Shown here: positions 8,116 through 15,902 of the stretch, piece after piece
Layout: every line of letters begins with the position of its first letter
Position numbering within the stretch: the stretch's first letter is position 1
Assembly (NCBI GenBank): GCA_041166745.1
Contig: JBEEGH010000016.1
Location: 44,875-108,874 of the forward strand
Source of the DNA: DASUCS01 sp041166745
Lineage (GTDB): Bacteria > Actinomycetota > Acidimicrobiia > Acidimicrobiales > JACDCH01
Length of the DNA: 64,000 bases
Direction: 5' to 3'
Translations under genes and position numbers: made by a program
The notes under the pieces: model-generated
The model's database searches: none
The model's input: the letters and a program-made list of their open reading frames with translations, nothing else
What the model was told of the DNA's origin: nothing

Positions 8116-9531
8116 ATGGATGCCTTTACTTCCGCTCTCGACATCGCCCGCGCGATTCGTACGAAGGAGGTGAGCCCCGTCGAGGTCGCCGACCTCTATC
8201 TCGAGCGCATCGAGCAGCTCGAGCCGATGCTCAACGCGTTCTCGCATCGGGCGGACGACGATGTGCGGGGCGCGGCGAAACGAGCAGCAGATGCGGTGGT
8301 CACGACGCCATCGGATGAGCTTCCGCCGTTCCACGGTGTGCCGCTGCCGATCAAGAACTTGAACCCCGTGGCCGGTTGGCCGTGCACGTACGGCTCGCGT
8401 GGCGCCGCCCGCGCGCCGCGCACCGAGTCCGATCCGATCGTCGATCGATTCGTGGATGCGGGCTTCGTTTTGCTCGGCATGACCAACTCCCCCGAGTTCG
8501 GAACGATCTCGTTCACGGAGAGCGACGCCCACGGCATCACCCGAAATCCGTGGAATCCGGAGCACACACCAGGGGGGTCGAGCGGTGGCGCCGGTGCGGC
8601 GGTCGCGTCAGGCATGGCCCCGATCGCGCACGCCAGCGATGGCGGCGGCTCGATTCGGATTCCCGCTTCCTGCAACGGGCTCGTCGGATTGAAGGCCAGC
8701 CGTGGGCGCGTCCCGAACGAGTTCATCGAGCTCGAAGGCTTCGTCTCCGAGGGCGTGCTCTCGCACACCGTCGCCGACACTGCCGCTCTGCTCGACATTC
8801 TCGGTGTCGTCGATCCGCTCGTGTTCTTCTCGGCGCCGCAACCGCCGCAGCCCTACACCACGTTGGCGGCATCCACCCCGGCCCGTCTCCATGTCGGGTT
8901 CACCACCGATGCCCCGCTCGGCCTGCCGGTCGATCCGGAGTGCGCTGCCGCGGTGCGGGCCGCGGCAACCGCCCTCGAGTCGCTCGGCCACGACGTCGTC
9001 GAGGTCGCACTCGACATGCCCGACGCCGAGGAGTTCGTCGCCAGCTTCATCGTGATCTGGAACACGGGATCGGCGTGGTCGCCTGTCGAGGACTGGAACG
9101 CCATCGAGCCGCTCAACGCCGCACTGCGTGACGAAGCCCGAAAGATCGATTCGCTCACGTTCGCGGAGTCGGTTCGCTCGACACAGCGACTCACCCGTCC
9201 GATCATTGCGCCGTTCGGCCGCGACTTCGACGTCCTCCTCACACCGACGATGGCAGTGCAACCGCCGAAGGTCGGCTCGTGGCGCGAGGGGATGGACCTC
9301 GACCCACAGACGGGTCTCCTGAATTGCTATCCGATGGCCATCTTCACGTCGATCTTCAACGTGACGGGCCTGCCCGCCCTGTCATTGCCTCTCCACCAAT
9401 CGGCGGAGGGACTGCCGGTCGGCGTCCAGCTCGTGGCCCCGCCGTGGAGGGAAGATCTGCTGCTCCAACTGGGTACGCAGCTCGAGCATGCGCTCCCGTG
9501 GAAAGACCGACGGCCCGCGTTGGCCAACTGA
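8116..9531 (+). CDS. Amidase signature family hydrolase
   Basis: A 471-residue amidase with the complete Ser-cisSer-Lys machinery: Lys80 in VPLPIKNL, the GGSSGG loop at 153-158 and the nucleophile Ser179 in DGGGSIRIPAS. Length and the C-terminal GLPVGVQLV block are typical of stand-alone amidases that hydrolyse amides such as aryl acetamides or cyclic oligomers. It is not GatA: no gatB or gatC is nearby and the family-specific GatA insertions are not seen. The substrate cannot be assigned. It lies between the DUF421 and cupredoxin genes on the same strand. Confidence 0.9.
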   Translation: MDAFTSALDIARAIRTKEVSPVEVADLYLERIEQLEPMLNAFSHRADDDVRGAAKRAADAVVTTPSDELPPFHGVPLPIKNLNPVAGWPCTYGSRGAARAPRTESDPIVDRFVDAGFVLLGMTNSPEFGTISFTESDAHGITRNPWNPEHTPGGSSGGAGAAVASGMAPIAHASDGGGSIRIPASCNGLVGLKASRGRVPNEFIELEGFVSEGVLSHTVADTAALLDILGVVDPLVFFSAPQPPQPYTTLAASTPARLHVGFTTDAPLGLPVDPECAAAVRAAATALESLGHDVVEVALDMPDAEEFVASFIVIWNTGSAWSPVEDWNAIEPLNAALRDEARKIDSLTFAESVRSTQRLTRPIIAPFGRDFDVLLTPTMAVQPPKVGSWREGMDLDPQTGLLNCYPMAIFTSIFNVTGLPALSLPLHQSAEGLPVGVQLVAPPWREDLLLQLGTQLEHALPWKDRRPALAN

Positions 9532-9538
9532 TCACTAC

Positions 9539-10150
9539 GTGCGCAAGCTCTTCGCCGTCGTCTTCGTGACGTCATGCCTCTCGGCGTTCCTGGCCGCGCC
9601 CGCAGGCGCGGCGAGCACCGACGTCCACATCGTGGGAGGTGCGCCGAGCCCGTCGCAGGTCACAGTGAACGAGGGCGACACCGTGACCTTCTTCAACGAC
9701 GACGACGTCGAGCACACGATCTTCGCGGCCGGCCAGCCGCGTGGCGGTCCGATCGCGCCACACACCGGTGCGGAGTTCGGCCCGTTCGAAACTGGTGGGG
9801 AGCGCGGCACGTTCGCGTACCGCGTCGACGAGAACGGCCCGGCCGGCACGATCTTCGTGCAGGGCCCGGCGACATCCACATCGTCGTCGACATCGACGAC
9901 GAGGGCGCCGACCACGACCACGGTCACAACGACGACAACGACGGCGCCGACAACGACCACGGCGGCGCCGGTCGCATCTACGACCACGTCGACGACGGTC
10001 GTCGTGGTGCAACCGGGCGCGCCGAAGCAGGACTCGTCGAATCTCTTGGCCGTGCTCGGCGGCGTGTTGCTCGTCGCCGGCATCGGCGGGATGGTGCTCG
10101 TGCTCGAGCGCTCGCGCCGACAACGGCGTCGTCGATCACGATCGGAGTGA
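9539..10150 (+). CDS. Secreted, membrane-anchored cupredoxin-like protein
   Basis: A 203-residue protein with a signal peptide (RKLFAVVFVTSCLSAFLAAPAGA). A plastocyanin-like beta sandwich follows (PSQVTVNEGDTVTFFNDDDVEHTI), then a long Thr/Ser-rich linker, a C-terminal membrane helix (LLAVLGGVLLVAGIGGMVLVL) and an Arg-rich cytoplasmic tail. The first copper-ligand His is present (VEHTIFA), but no Cys follows in the domain, so a blue-copper site cannot form. It may be a structural or non-blue copper domain. The linker is encoded by a low-complexity ACG/ACC repeat near 9890-9990. GTG at 9539 is preferred because it puts the signal peptide at the N-terminus. Confidence 0.75.
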   Translation: MRKLFAVVFVTSCLSAFLAAPAGAASTDVHIVGGAPSPSQVTVNEGDTVTFFNDDDVEHTIFAAGQPRGGPIAPHTGAEFGPFETGGERGTFAYRVDENGPAGTIFVQGPATSTSSSTSTTRAPTTTTVTTTTTTAPTTTTAAPVASTTTSTTVVVVQPGAPKQDSSNLLAVLGGVLLVAGIGGMVLVLERSRRQRRRRSRSE

Positions 10151-10156
10151 TCACGC

Positions 10157-10199
10157 GCCCGCGAGCGGGCCCCACTCCTTCTTCGACGGTCACACCGTC
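10157..10199. terminator. Two short hairpins between convergent genes
   Basis: GCCCGC-GA-GCGGGC (10157-10170) and GACGGT-CAC-ACCGTC (10185-10199) lie in the 66-bp gap between the cupredoxin gene and prs, which converge. Together they could terminate both transcripts. No strong T-tract is present. Confidence 0.35.
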
Positions 10200-10216
10200 T
10201 CGGGGAGAGCGCTACG

Positions 10217-11188
10217 TCAGCTCTGGTTCTCGCCGCCGAAGAGCTCGCTCACGGACTTGTCTTCGAAGATGACGTCGATCGCGTCGCCGATGATGTTGGC
10301 GACGGACAGCACCTCGAGCTTGTCCATCTGCTTCTCGGGCGGCACCGGCACCGTGTCGGTGATGACCACGCGGGAGATCAAGGAGTTCTTGAGGCGGTCG
10401 ACCGCGGGATCCGCGAGTACCCCGTGCGTCGCCATCGCCCAGACCTCTGTGGCGCCGTTCTCGGTGAGGATGTCGGCCGCCGCGACGATCGTGCCCGCGG
10501 TGTCGATGCGGTCGTCGATGATCACGCACCGGCGCCCGTCGACCTCACCGATCACGCCTCGAGCCTCGACCTCGTCGGACTTTCCCTTGATGTGGCGCTT
10601 GTGCACGAACGCAAGGTCGGCCGACAGGTGTTGGCTGTAGCGCTCTGCGACCTTCACGCGCCCGGCGTCGGGGGCGACGACCACGATGTCGCCGGCGCAC
10701 TCGCGCTCGATGTAGTCGAGCAGCACCGGCATCGCCGTGAGGTGATCGACGGGCTTGTCGAAGAACCCCTGGATCTGACCGGAGTGCAGATCGACGCTGA
10801 GCATCCGGCTGGCACCCGCGACGGTGAGGAGATCGGCGACGAGCTTGGCGGCGATGGGCTCGCGCCCCTCCGCCTTGCGATCTTGCCGGGAGTAGCCGTA
10901 CAGCGGGCAGACCGCCGTGATCCGCTTCGCCGACGCCCGCTTGGCGGCGTCGATCATGATCAGCTGCTCCATGATGGAGTCGTTCACCGACCCGCAGTGC
11001 GTCTGGATGATGAAGACGTCGGCCCCGCGGACGTTCTCGCCGAACCGGCAGTGGATCTCGCCGTTCGGGAAATCTCGGACGTTGGCCTCACCGAGCGGTA
11101 CACCGAGCCGCTCCGCGATGTCTTCCGCGAGCTTGGGATGCGAACGGCCGGAGTAGAGCCGCAGGGTCTTCTTCGTCACCAGCTCCAT
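10217..11188 (-). CDS. prs: Ribose-phosphate pyrophosphokinase (PRPP synthase)
   Basis: A 323-residue enzyme making PRPP from ribose 5-phosphate and ATP, the precursor of nucleotides, His, Trp and NAD. The class I hallmarks are all visible: FPNGEIHCRFGENVRG, the YGYSRQDRKAEGREPI flexible loop, SVDLHSGQIQGFF, VVVAPDAGRVKVAERY and the PRPP loop VIIDDRIDTAGT. It lies 21 nt after glmU on the same strand, the usual actinobacterial pairing with UDP-GlcNAc synthesis. The expected downstream neighbour rplY is displaced by about 2.8 kb of opposite-strand genes. Confidence 0.96.
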   Translation of the reverse strand: MELVTKKTLRLYSGRSHPKLAEDIAERLGVPLGEANVRDFPNGEIHCRFGENVRGADVFIIQTHCGSVNDSIMEQLIMIDAAKRASAKRITAVCPLYGYSRQDRKAEGREPIAAKLVADLLTVAGASRMLSVDLHSGQIQGFFDKPVDHLTAMPVLLDYIERECAGDIVVVAPDAGRVKVAERYSQHLSADLAFVHKRHIKGKSDEVEARGVIGEVDGRRCVIIDDRIDTAGTIVAAADILTENGATEVWAMATHGVLADPAVDRLKNSLISRVVITDTVPVPPEKQMDKLEVLSVANIIGDAIDVIFEDKSVSELFGGENQS

Positions 11189-11209
11189 CGAGCGCTGCGC
11201 CCCTCGTCC

Positions 11210-12310
11210 CTAGGTTCCTGCGTCCTCCGCAGTCGCAGTGTAGAACGACCCCGTTCGCGCTCCGGGCGCAATGTGCGCTCCGGGCTCGAGCACCGCATAC
11301 GGACCGACCACGGCGCCAGCGCCCACGTCGGCATGACGGCCCACGGTGCGCTCGACGATCGCGCCGTCGCCGACGGTGCAATCGACCAGCCGGGTGTCGG
11401 GGCCGAGCTCCACGCCCTCGCCGACGACGGTCGCTCCTTGGAGGAGTGTGCCGGGGAAGATCGTGACATCGGGCGCCAGCCGAACCGTCGTGTCGATGTA
11501 CGTACGGTCGGGATCGACCATCGTCACGCCGGCGCCGAGCCAGGCGTCGTTGATGCGCCGGCGCAGCTCGGCCTCTGCTCGCGCGAGCTGACGACGGTCG
11601 TTGATGCCGTGCGGCTCGATGTCGTCGGGAGCGAGGATCGGCACGATCGAGTAGCCCGCGTCGTGCAACACCTCCACGACGTCGGTCAGGTAGTACTCAC
11701 CTTGGTCGTTGTCGGGCGTCACGCGGCGCAGCGCGGGGGCGAGCACACTGCGACGGAAGCAGTAGATCGATGTGTTCCACTCGGTGATCGCACGCTCATC
11801 GTCGGTGGCGTCGCGCTCCTCGACCACGCGCACGACCCGATCGTCCTTCCCGCGCACGATGCGGCCGTAGCCGGTGGCATCGTCGGAAGTTGCGGTGAGG
11901 ATCGTGCAAGCCGCTTCGGTGAGACGGTGCTCACGAACGAGCGATGCGATCGTCGACGCACGTAGGAGCGGAGTGTCGCCGGGCAGCACGAGCACGTCGC
12001 CATCGTCGTCGTCGTCGGGGAAGGCCGTGAGCCCGACGCTGGTGGCGTCGCCGGTGCCCCGCTGCACGTGCTGTTCGACGAAGTCGAGCTCGAGATCGCC
12101 GGCCTCCTCTTGCAGCTTCTTCGTGACCCGCTCGGCCCCATGGCCGACGACGACCACGGCTCTCGTCACCTCACATTCGGCCAGGGCGTCGAGGACGTAG
12201 AGGACCATGGCCCGGCCGCAGAGCATGTGCAGGGGCTTGGGGCGGGTCGACCGCATGCGAGTGCCCTCTCCGGCGGCGAGCACCACGGCGCTGAGGGGAC
12301 GTTCCGGCAT
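11210..12310 (-). CDS. glmU: GlmU-type GlcNAc-1-phosphate uridylyltransferase, C-terminally short
   Basis: The pyrophosphorylase domain is intact: VVLAAGEGTRMRSTRPKPLH at the N-terminus, QRGTGDA, LPGDTPLL, GYGRIVR and EYYLTDVV, the UDP-GlcNAc site. A short left-handed beta-helix follows (TYIDTTVRLAPDVTIFPG, VGEGVELGPDT). The protein stops at 366 residues, where bifunctional GlmU runs to about 450-480. It ends just after AVLEPGAHIAPGARTGSF, before the region holding the acetyltransferase catalytic His and acetyl-CoA contacts, and the LRPG arginine is Glu here. It should make UDP-GlcNAc from GlcNAc-1-P but cannot by itself acetylate GlcN-1-P. Probably co-transcribed with prs. Confidence 0.88.
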   Translation of the reverse strand: MPERPLSAVVLAAGEGTRMRSTRPKPLHMLCGRAMVLYVLDALAECEVTRAVVVVGHGAERVTKKLQEEAGDLELDFVEQHVQRGTGDATSVGLTAFPDDDDDGDVLVLPGDTPLLRASTIASLVREHRLTEAACTILTATSDDATGYGRIVRGKDDRVVRVVEERDATDDERAITEWNTSIYCFRRSVLAPALRRVTPDNDQGEYYLTDVVEVLHDAGYSIVPILAPDDIEPHGINDRRQLARAEAELRRRINDAWLGAGVTMVDPDRTYIDTTVRLAPDVTIFPGTLLQGATVVGEGVELGPDTRLVDCTVGDGAIVERTVGRHADVGAGAVVGPYAVLEPGAHIAPGARTGSFYTATAEDAGT

Positions 12311-12362
12311 GCCTCCGTTCTACCGCTGTGAGCCAGGACTATCCATCACTCACTCGCGACGA

Positions 12363-12393
12363 GGGCGCCGGTCAGTCTCCTGAACCGGCGCCC
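12363..12393 (-). terminator. Strong 10-bp hairpin downstream of tRNA-Gln
   Basis: GGGCGCCGGT and ACCGGCGCCC pair perfectly around an 11-nt loop, beginning 11 nt after the tRNA 3' end on the minus strand. A GC-rich stem without a clear T-run is a common actinobacterial terminator form. Confidence 0.65.
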
Positions 12394-12403
12394 TTCTCGC
12401 GTG

Positions 12404-12475
12404 CTCGGGGGCAGAGGCTCGAACTCCGATAACCAGCTCCAAAGGCTGGCGTCCTACCGATTGGACGACCCCCGA
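12404..12475 (-). tRNA. tRNA-Gln (anticodon TTG)
   Basis: The minus strand folds into a complete cloverleaf. The acceptor TCGGGGG pairs with CCCCCGA over 7 bp. The D stem is GTCC/GGAC. The anticodon stem CCAGC/GCTGG closes the loop CTTTGGA, giving anticodon TTG. The T arm CGGAG-TTCGAGC-CTCTG follows, and the discriminator base is G. The 3' CCA is not encoded (GCAC follows). It reads CAA codons, and CAG by wobble. Confidence 0.95.
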
Positions 12476-12489
12476 ATGTCGGAATCAGC

Positions 12490-12610
12490 GTACGCGAATG
12501 ACTGATGCGTACCCGTGGGACTGAAGCGCCCAGTGGGGTGCGCACCAGTCAGCATGACAAGCGTCACCGATCGTCCTCTTGCCTGTTGTCGCTCGCCATG
12601 CCTCTATAGG
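12490..12610 (+). promoter_or_regulatory. Upstream region of the ABC exporter operon
   Basis: The 170-bp gap before the ABC gene holds an inverted repeat GTACGC..GCGTAC (12490-12512) and a 10-bp palindrome GGTGCGCACC (12537-12546). It also has a weak -35/-10 pair, TTGCCT at 12579 and TCTATA at 12603, with 18-bp spacing. These could be an operator and promoter for the export pair; none is assigned to a known regulator. Confidence 0.3.
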
Positions 12611-12645
12611 AAAAGGGACGAAACGTCCGACCTGGGGGGTCTGGG

Positions 12646-13368
12646 ATGGAAACCACCGCAACGAGTCCGCCTCAGGCGCGCGCCACCGCCGAGGCGCGTC
12701 CGCCGATGCTGGGTTTGCGGGGACTCCACCACAGCTACGAGCTCGGAGGCCAGTCGCTTCCGGTACTCAGAGGCGTCGACGTCGACGTCCATCGCGGGGA
12801 GATCGTCGCCATCGTCGGCCGCAGTGGCTCGGGGAAGTCGACCCTGCTGCATCTCGCGGGCGGGCTGGCCGCTCCGGACGAGGGCGAGGTGTGGCTCGAC
12901 GGGCAGTCGCTGTCCTCGATGAGCGCTCGAGGTCGGGCCATCGCTCGGCGCCAACGCGTCGGCTTCGTCTTCCAGGCGTTCCACCTCCTGCCGGGGCTCG
13001 ACGTGATCGAGAACGTCGCCATGCCGCTGCTCCTGAACGGCGAATCCCGAAACCGAGCAAAGGATCGCGCGCGTCCGATCCTCGACGCTGTCGGCCTCAG
13101 CGCCCGCGCGGACCACCTCCCGAGCGAGCTGAGCGGCGGTGAGTTGCAACGCGCCGCAATTGCTCGCGCACTGGTCGCGGATCCGACCCTCGTGCTCGCC
13201 GACGAACCCACCGGCAATCTCGACAGCACGACCGCGGCCGAGATCATCGACCTACTCGTGTCACGCGTACGCGGTGCGGGGGTGGCGATGATGCTCGTCA
13301 CGCACGATCCGCTCATCGCTGCGCACGCCGACCGTGTGCTCACGATGGCCGACGGCGTGCTCACTTGA
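12646..13368 (+). CDS. ABC transporter ATP-binding protein (LolD/MacB type)
   Basis: A 240-residue ATPase with Walker A GRSGSGKST (58-66), Q-loop VFQAFHLLPGL, signature LSGGELQRAAIARAL (162-176), Walker B LVLADEPTGNLD and the switch His in LVTHD. The sequence around the Q-loop and DEPTGNLDS is that of the MacB/LolD/FtsE-like family, which works with FtsX-type permeases by mechanotransmission rather than classical transport. The permease gene follows with a 4-bp overlap. An N-terminal extension of 20 residues is dispensable, and Met21 is an alternative start. Confidence 0.92.
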   Translation: METTATSPPQARATAEARPPMLGLRGLHHSYELGGQSLPVLRGVDVDVHRGEIVAIVGRSGSGKSTLLHLAGGLAAPDEGEVWLDGQSLSSMSARGRAIARRQRVGFVFQAFHLLPGLDVIENVAMPLLLNGESRNRAKDRARPILDAVGLSARADHLPSELSGGELQRAAIARALVADPTLVLADEPTGNLDSTTAAEIIDLLVSRVRGAGVAMMLVTHDPLIAAHADRVLTMADGVLT

Positions 13369-15890
13369 GGAGCACCTTCCGTCTGATGCACCTGCGGCAG
13401 CTGCGGCGCCAACCGCTGCGCGCGGCGCTCGCGGTACTGGCCATCGGCGCGGGCGTGACGCTCACGGTCGCGGTGTTGGTCGCGCAATCGAGCCTGGACC
13501 GATCGTTCACTGCGTACAACGCCACCATTGGCGGCTCTGCGACGCTGCGCGTCGTCAGCCGCTTCGACCACGGCGGCATCGACGCGTCGACGTTCGCCGC
13601 GATCGAGAAGGTCGATGGCGTGCAAACCGCGGTGCCGCTCGTGCTCACCGTGACGCAGGTGAGCGACGACCGAGGTCACGACGAGCTCGTTGCGGTGATC
13701 GGCGCCGACTGCCGCGCCGAAGCGCTGTTCGGCAGTCGAGGCTGTGATCCTGCGGCATTGGCGAACCTCACTGACGCCAACCCACCGGCGATCGGTTCCG
13801 GTGTGCGCGCCGCCGCGGGACCGACTGGCCTGCTGCGCACCGACTTCGGTGACCGCTCGCTCGAGAATGCGCCCGTTGTCACCGACTTCGACAACGTGAA
13901 CGGCGGAAGGGTGGTGCTCTACCCGCTGTCGGTGGCCCAAGCATTGTTCGCCCGGCCGAACGGCCTCGATGCGATCTTCATCGTTCCACGGCCCGGTGTC
14001 GCCACCGGACAATTGCAGGCGACGCTCGCCGATGAGGTCGGCCCGCAGAACAAAGTGCTGTTGGCCACGGAGCCCGGCAGCAACGTTGCGTTCGTGTCCA
14101 GCCAGCTCCTGCCGTTCCTGTTCCTCATCAGCTTGTTCGGACTCGCGGTCGGCGGTCAGCTCGTGTTCAACACGATGACCTTGTCGCTCGAAGAGCGCCG
14201 GCGGGAGATGGCGATCGCATCCGCTCTCGGTGGCACGCCGGGCACCGTCACTTTGGGCGTGCTCGCCGAGGCGGCGGTGCTCGGCCTCGCCGGTGGAGCG
14301 GTGGGCATCGGAATGGGGTTGCTCGTCGCACGACCGTTCGTGGCCAACTTCTCGAAGTTCGCCGAACAGGCCGCGGGCATCCACTTGTCCGTGCATCCGA
14401 CCGTGGCCAGCACCGTGATCGGTCTGGCCATCGGAGTGTTCGCGAGCGTCGCGGCGGCGTTTCTACCAGCGCGCCGGGCCGCCAAACTCGACATCGCCGG
14501 CGAGCTCGTCGACCGCAGCCGCCGGCACGACGCCTCGACACGCATTCGAGCCCGCCGGGCCGTGATCCTCGCCGTGATGACCGCCGGTGGACTCCTGATG
14601 GCCTGGCTCGGGGCTCGCGACGGCGGCCTCGAGAGTTGGCAACCGAACGTTCTGTTGATCGGCGTGATCCTTTCCTTCACGTGCGCGTTCCCGCTGCCGC
14701 CCGCGTTCGCGCCGTTCGCGGTGCGCTGGATCGAGAAGATCCCCGTGTTGCAGCGGGGGCCGGCGCGGGTGGCGGTGTCCAACCTCGTGACCGAGACGCG
14801 GCGAACGTCGGCCGTGCTCACCGCCATCGGCGCGGCCGTCGGCATGGCGTTCACGCTCGGCGGGGTGCTGCCGGGAATGACCGTCGGCGCCGAACAGCTC
14901 GCTCGGGCCACGTCGGCCGACCGCGTGACCATCGCGACGATGGGACTCAACAACACGTCCGCCATCGATGCCAAGGTGTCGCCCGACGTGCAGTCCGCGC
15001 TCGCGCAGGTGCCGGGAGTCGCCGCCGTCGAACGCGAGTACTTCGCCGCGATCGACATGGCGGGAGTCGGGCCCGCGGCGATCACCATGAACGACGGGCA
15101 ACCGAATCACTTCAAGGTGTACCAAGGCGTCGACGTCGAGGCCGCCCTGCGGCAGGGGCAGGTGATGATCGGCCCCGGCCTGGCCCGCGCGCTCGATCTG
15201 CGGCCGGGGAGCACCTTCGATCTTCCCGGTCGCTTCGGGATCGTCCCCCTGACCGTCGGCGGCATCTGGGCCGATCCCGACAGCCTCGGCCACGGGATCT
15301 ATGCATCGAAAGCGGTGTTCGAGCGCGTCGTCGGAGCGCGCCCCGTGGGTCGGGTGCTCCTCGTGCCCGAGCCCGGCCTGTCACCGTCGGCGCTGGCCGA
15401 GACCGTTCGCGCCGCTCGGATCGCGCCGAACCTCAAGGTCTTCGACCCCGACCAAGTCGCGGAGAGCTTCGCATCCGACTTCCGGGTCTTCCTCGCCCCG
15501 TTCTGGCTGCTCGCACGCGGACTCCTCGTCGTCGCCTTCATCGCCACGGCGTCGACGCTCCTACTCGCCGGGGTGAAGCGCCGCGCCGAACACGGACTGC
15601 TCGCCGCGGTGGGAATGCCGCCGGGCGACCTCGGGCGCATGGTGCTCGTCGAGGCGGGACTGTTCGGGTTGATCGGCACCATCTGTGGGTTCATCGGAGG
15701 GCTCATCGGCCTGGCCACGTTCTCGCTCGCGTCGACGAGCCTCACCGGGCTGACGATTCCCTTCCGCGTGAGCTTCGGGCCGCTGTTCCTCTACGGGTTC
15801 ATCGCCACCGTCTGTGTGCTCGCGGGCGCAGCATTACCTGCGTGGCGCACGTCGCGTCTCGATCCGGTCGTTGCCCTGCGCTACGAGTAG
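13365..15890 (+). CDS. FtsX-like permease of an ABC system
   Basis: An 841-residue membrane protein with two FtsX-like units. Each has a periplasmic-type domain (about 45-235 and 500-660) and membrane bundles near residues 20-40, 245-370, 400-500 and 700-840. The segment LLLAGVKRRAEHGLLAAVGMPPGDLGRMVLVE is the coupling helix region typical of MacB/FtsX permeases (also LSLEERRREMAIASALGG in the first half). With the preceding ATPase it likely handles lipids, lipoproteins or peptides at the membrane. TTG at 13365 overlaps the ATPase stop as TTGA; ATG at 13386 is the alternative. Confidence 0.88.
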   Translation: MRSTFRLMHLRQLRRQPLRAALAVLAIGAGVTLTVAVLVAQSSLDRSFTAYNATIGGSATLRVVSRFDHGGIDASTFAAIEKVDGVQTAVPLVLTVTQVSDDRGHDELVAVIGADCRAEALFGSRGCDPAALANLTDANPPAIGSGVRAAAGPTGLLRTDFGDRSLENAPVVTDFDNVNGGRVVLYPLSVAQALFARPNGLDAIFIVPRPGVATGQLQATLADEVGPQNKVLLATEPGSNVAFVSSQLLPFLFLISLFGLAVGGQLVFNTMTLSLEERRREMAIASALGGTPGTVTLGVLAEAAVLGLAGGAVGIGMGLLVARPFVANFSKFAEQAAGIHLSVHPTVASTVIGLAIGVFASVAAAFLPARRAAKLDIAGELVDRSRRHDASTRIRARRAVILAVMTAGGLLMAWLGARDGGLESWQPNVLLIGVILSFTCAFPLPPAFAPFAVRWIEKIPVLQRGPARVAVSNLVTETRRTSAVLTAIGAAVGMAFTLGGVLPGMTVGAEQLARATSADRVTIATMGLNNTSAIDAKVSPDVQSALAQVPGVAAVEREYFAAIDMAGVGPAAITMNDGQPNHFKVYQGVDVEAALRQGQVMIGPGLARALDLRPGSTFDLPGRFGIVPLTVGGIWADPDSLGHGIYASKAVFERVVGARPVGRVLLVPEPGLSPSALAETVRAARIAPNLKVFDPDQVAESFASDFRVFLAPFWLLARGLLVVAFIATASTLLLAGVKRRAEHGLLAAVGMPPGDLGRMVLVEAGLFGLIGTICGFIGGLIGLATFSLASTSLTGLTIPFRVSFGPLFLYGFIATVCVLAGAALPAWRTSRLDPVVALRYE

Positions 15891-15902
15891 TTGAATGGCC
15901 TG

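Noticed and set aside
9880..10000. CRISPR-like or tandem repeat array
   Set aside because: The ACG/ACC periodicity is codon-level low complexity encoding a Thr-rich linker.
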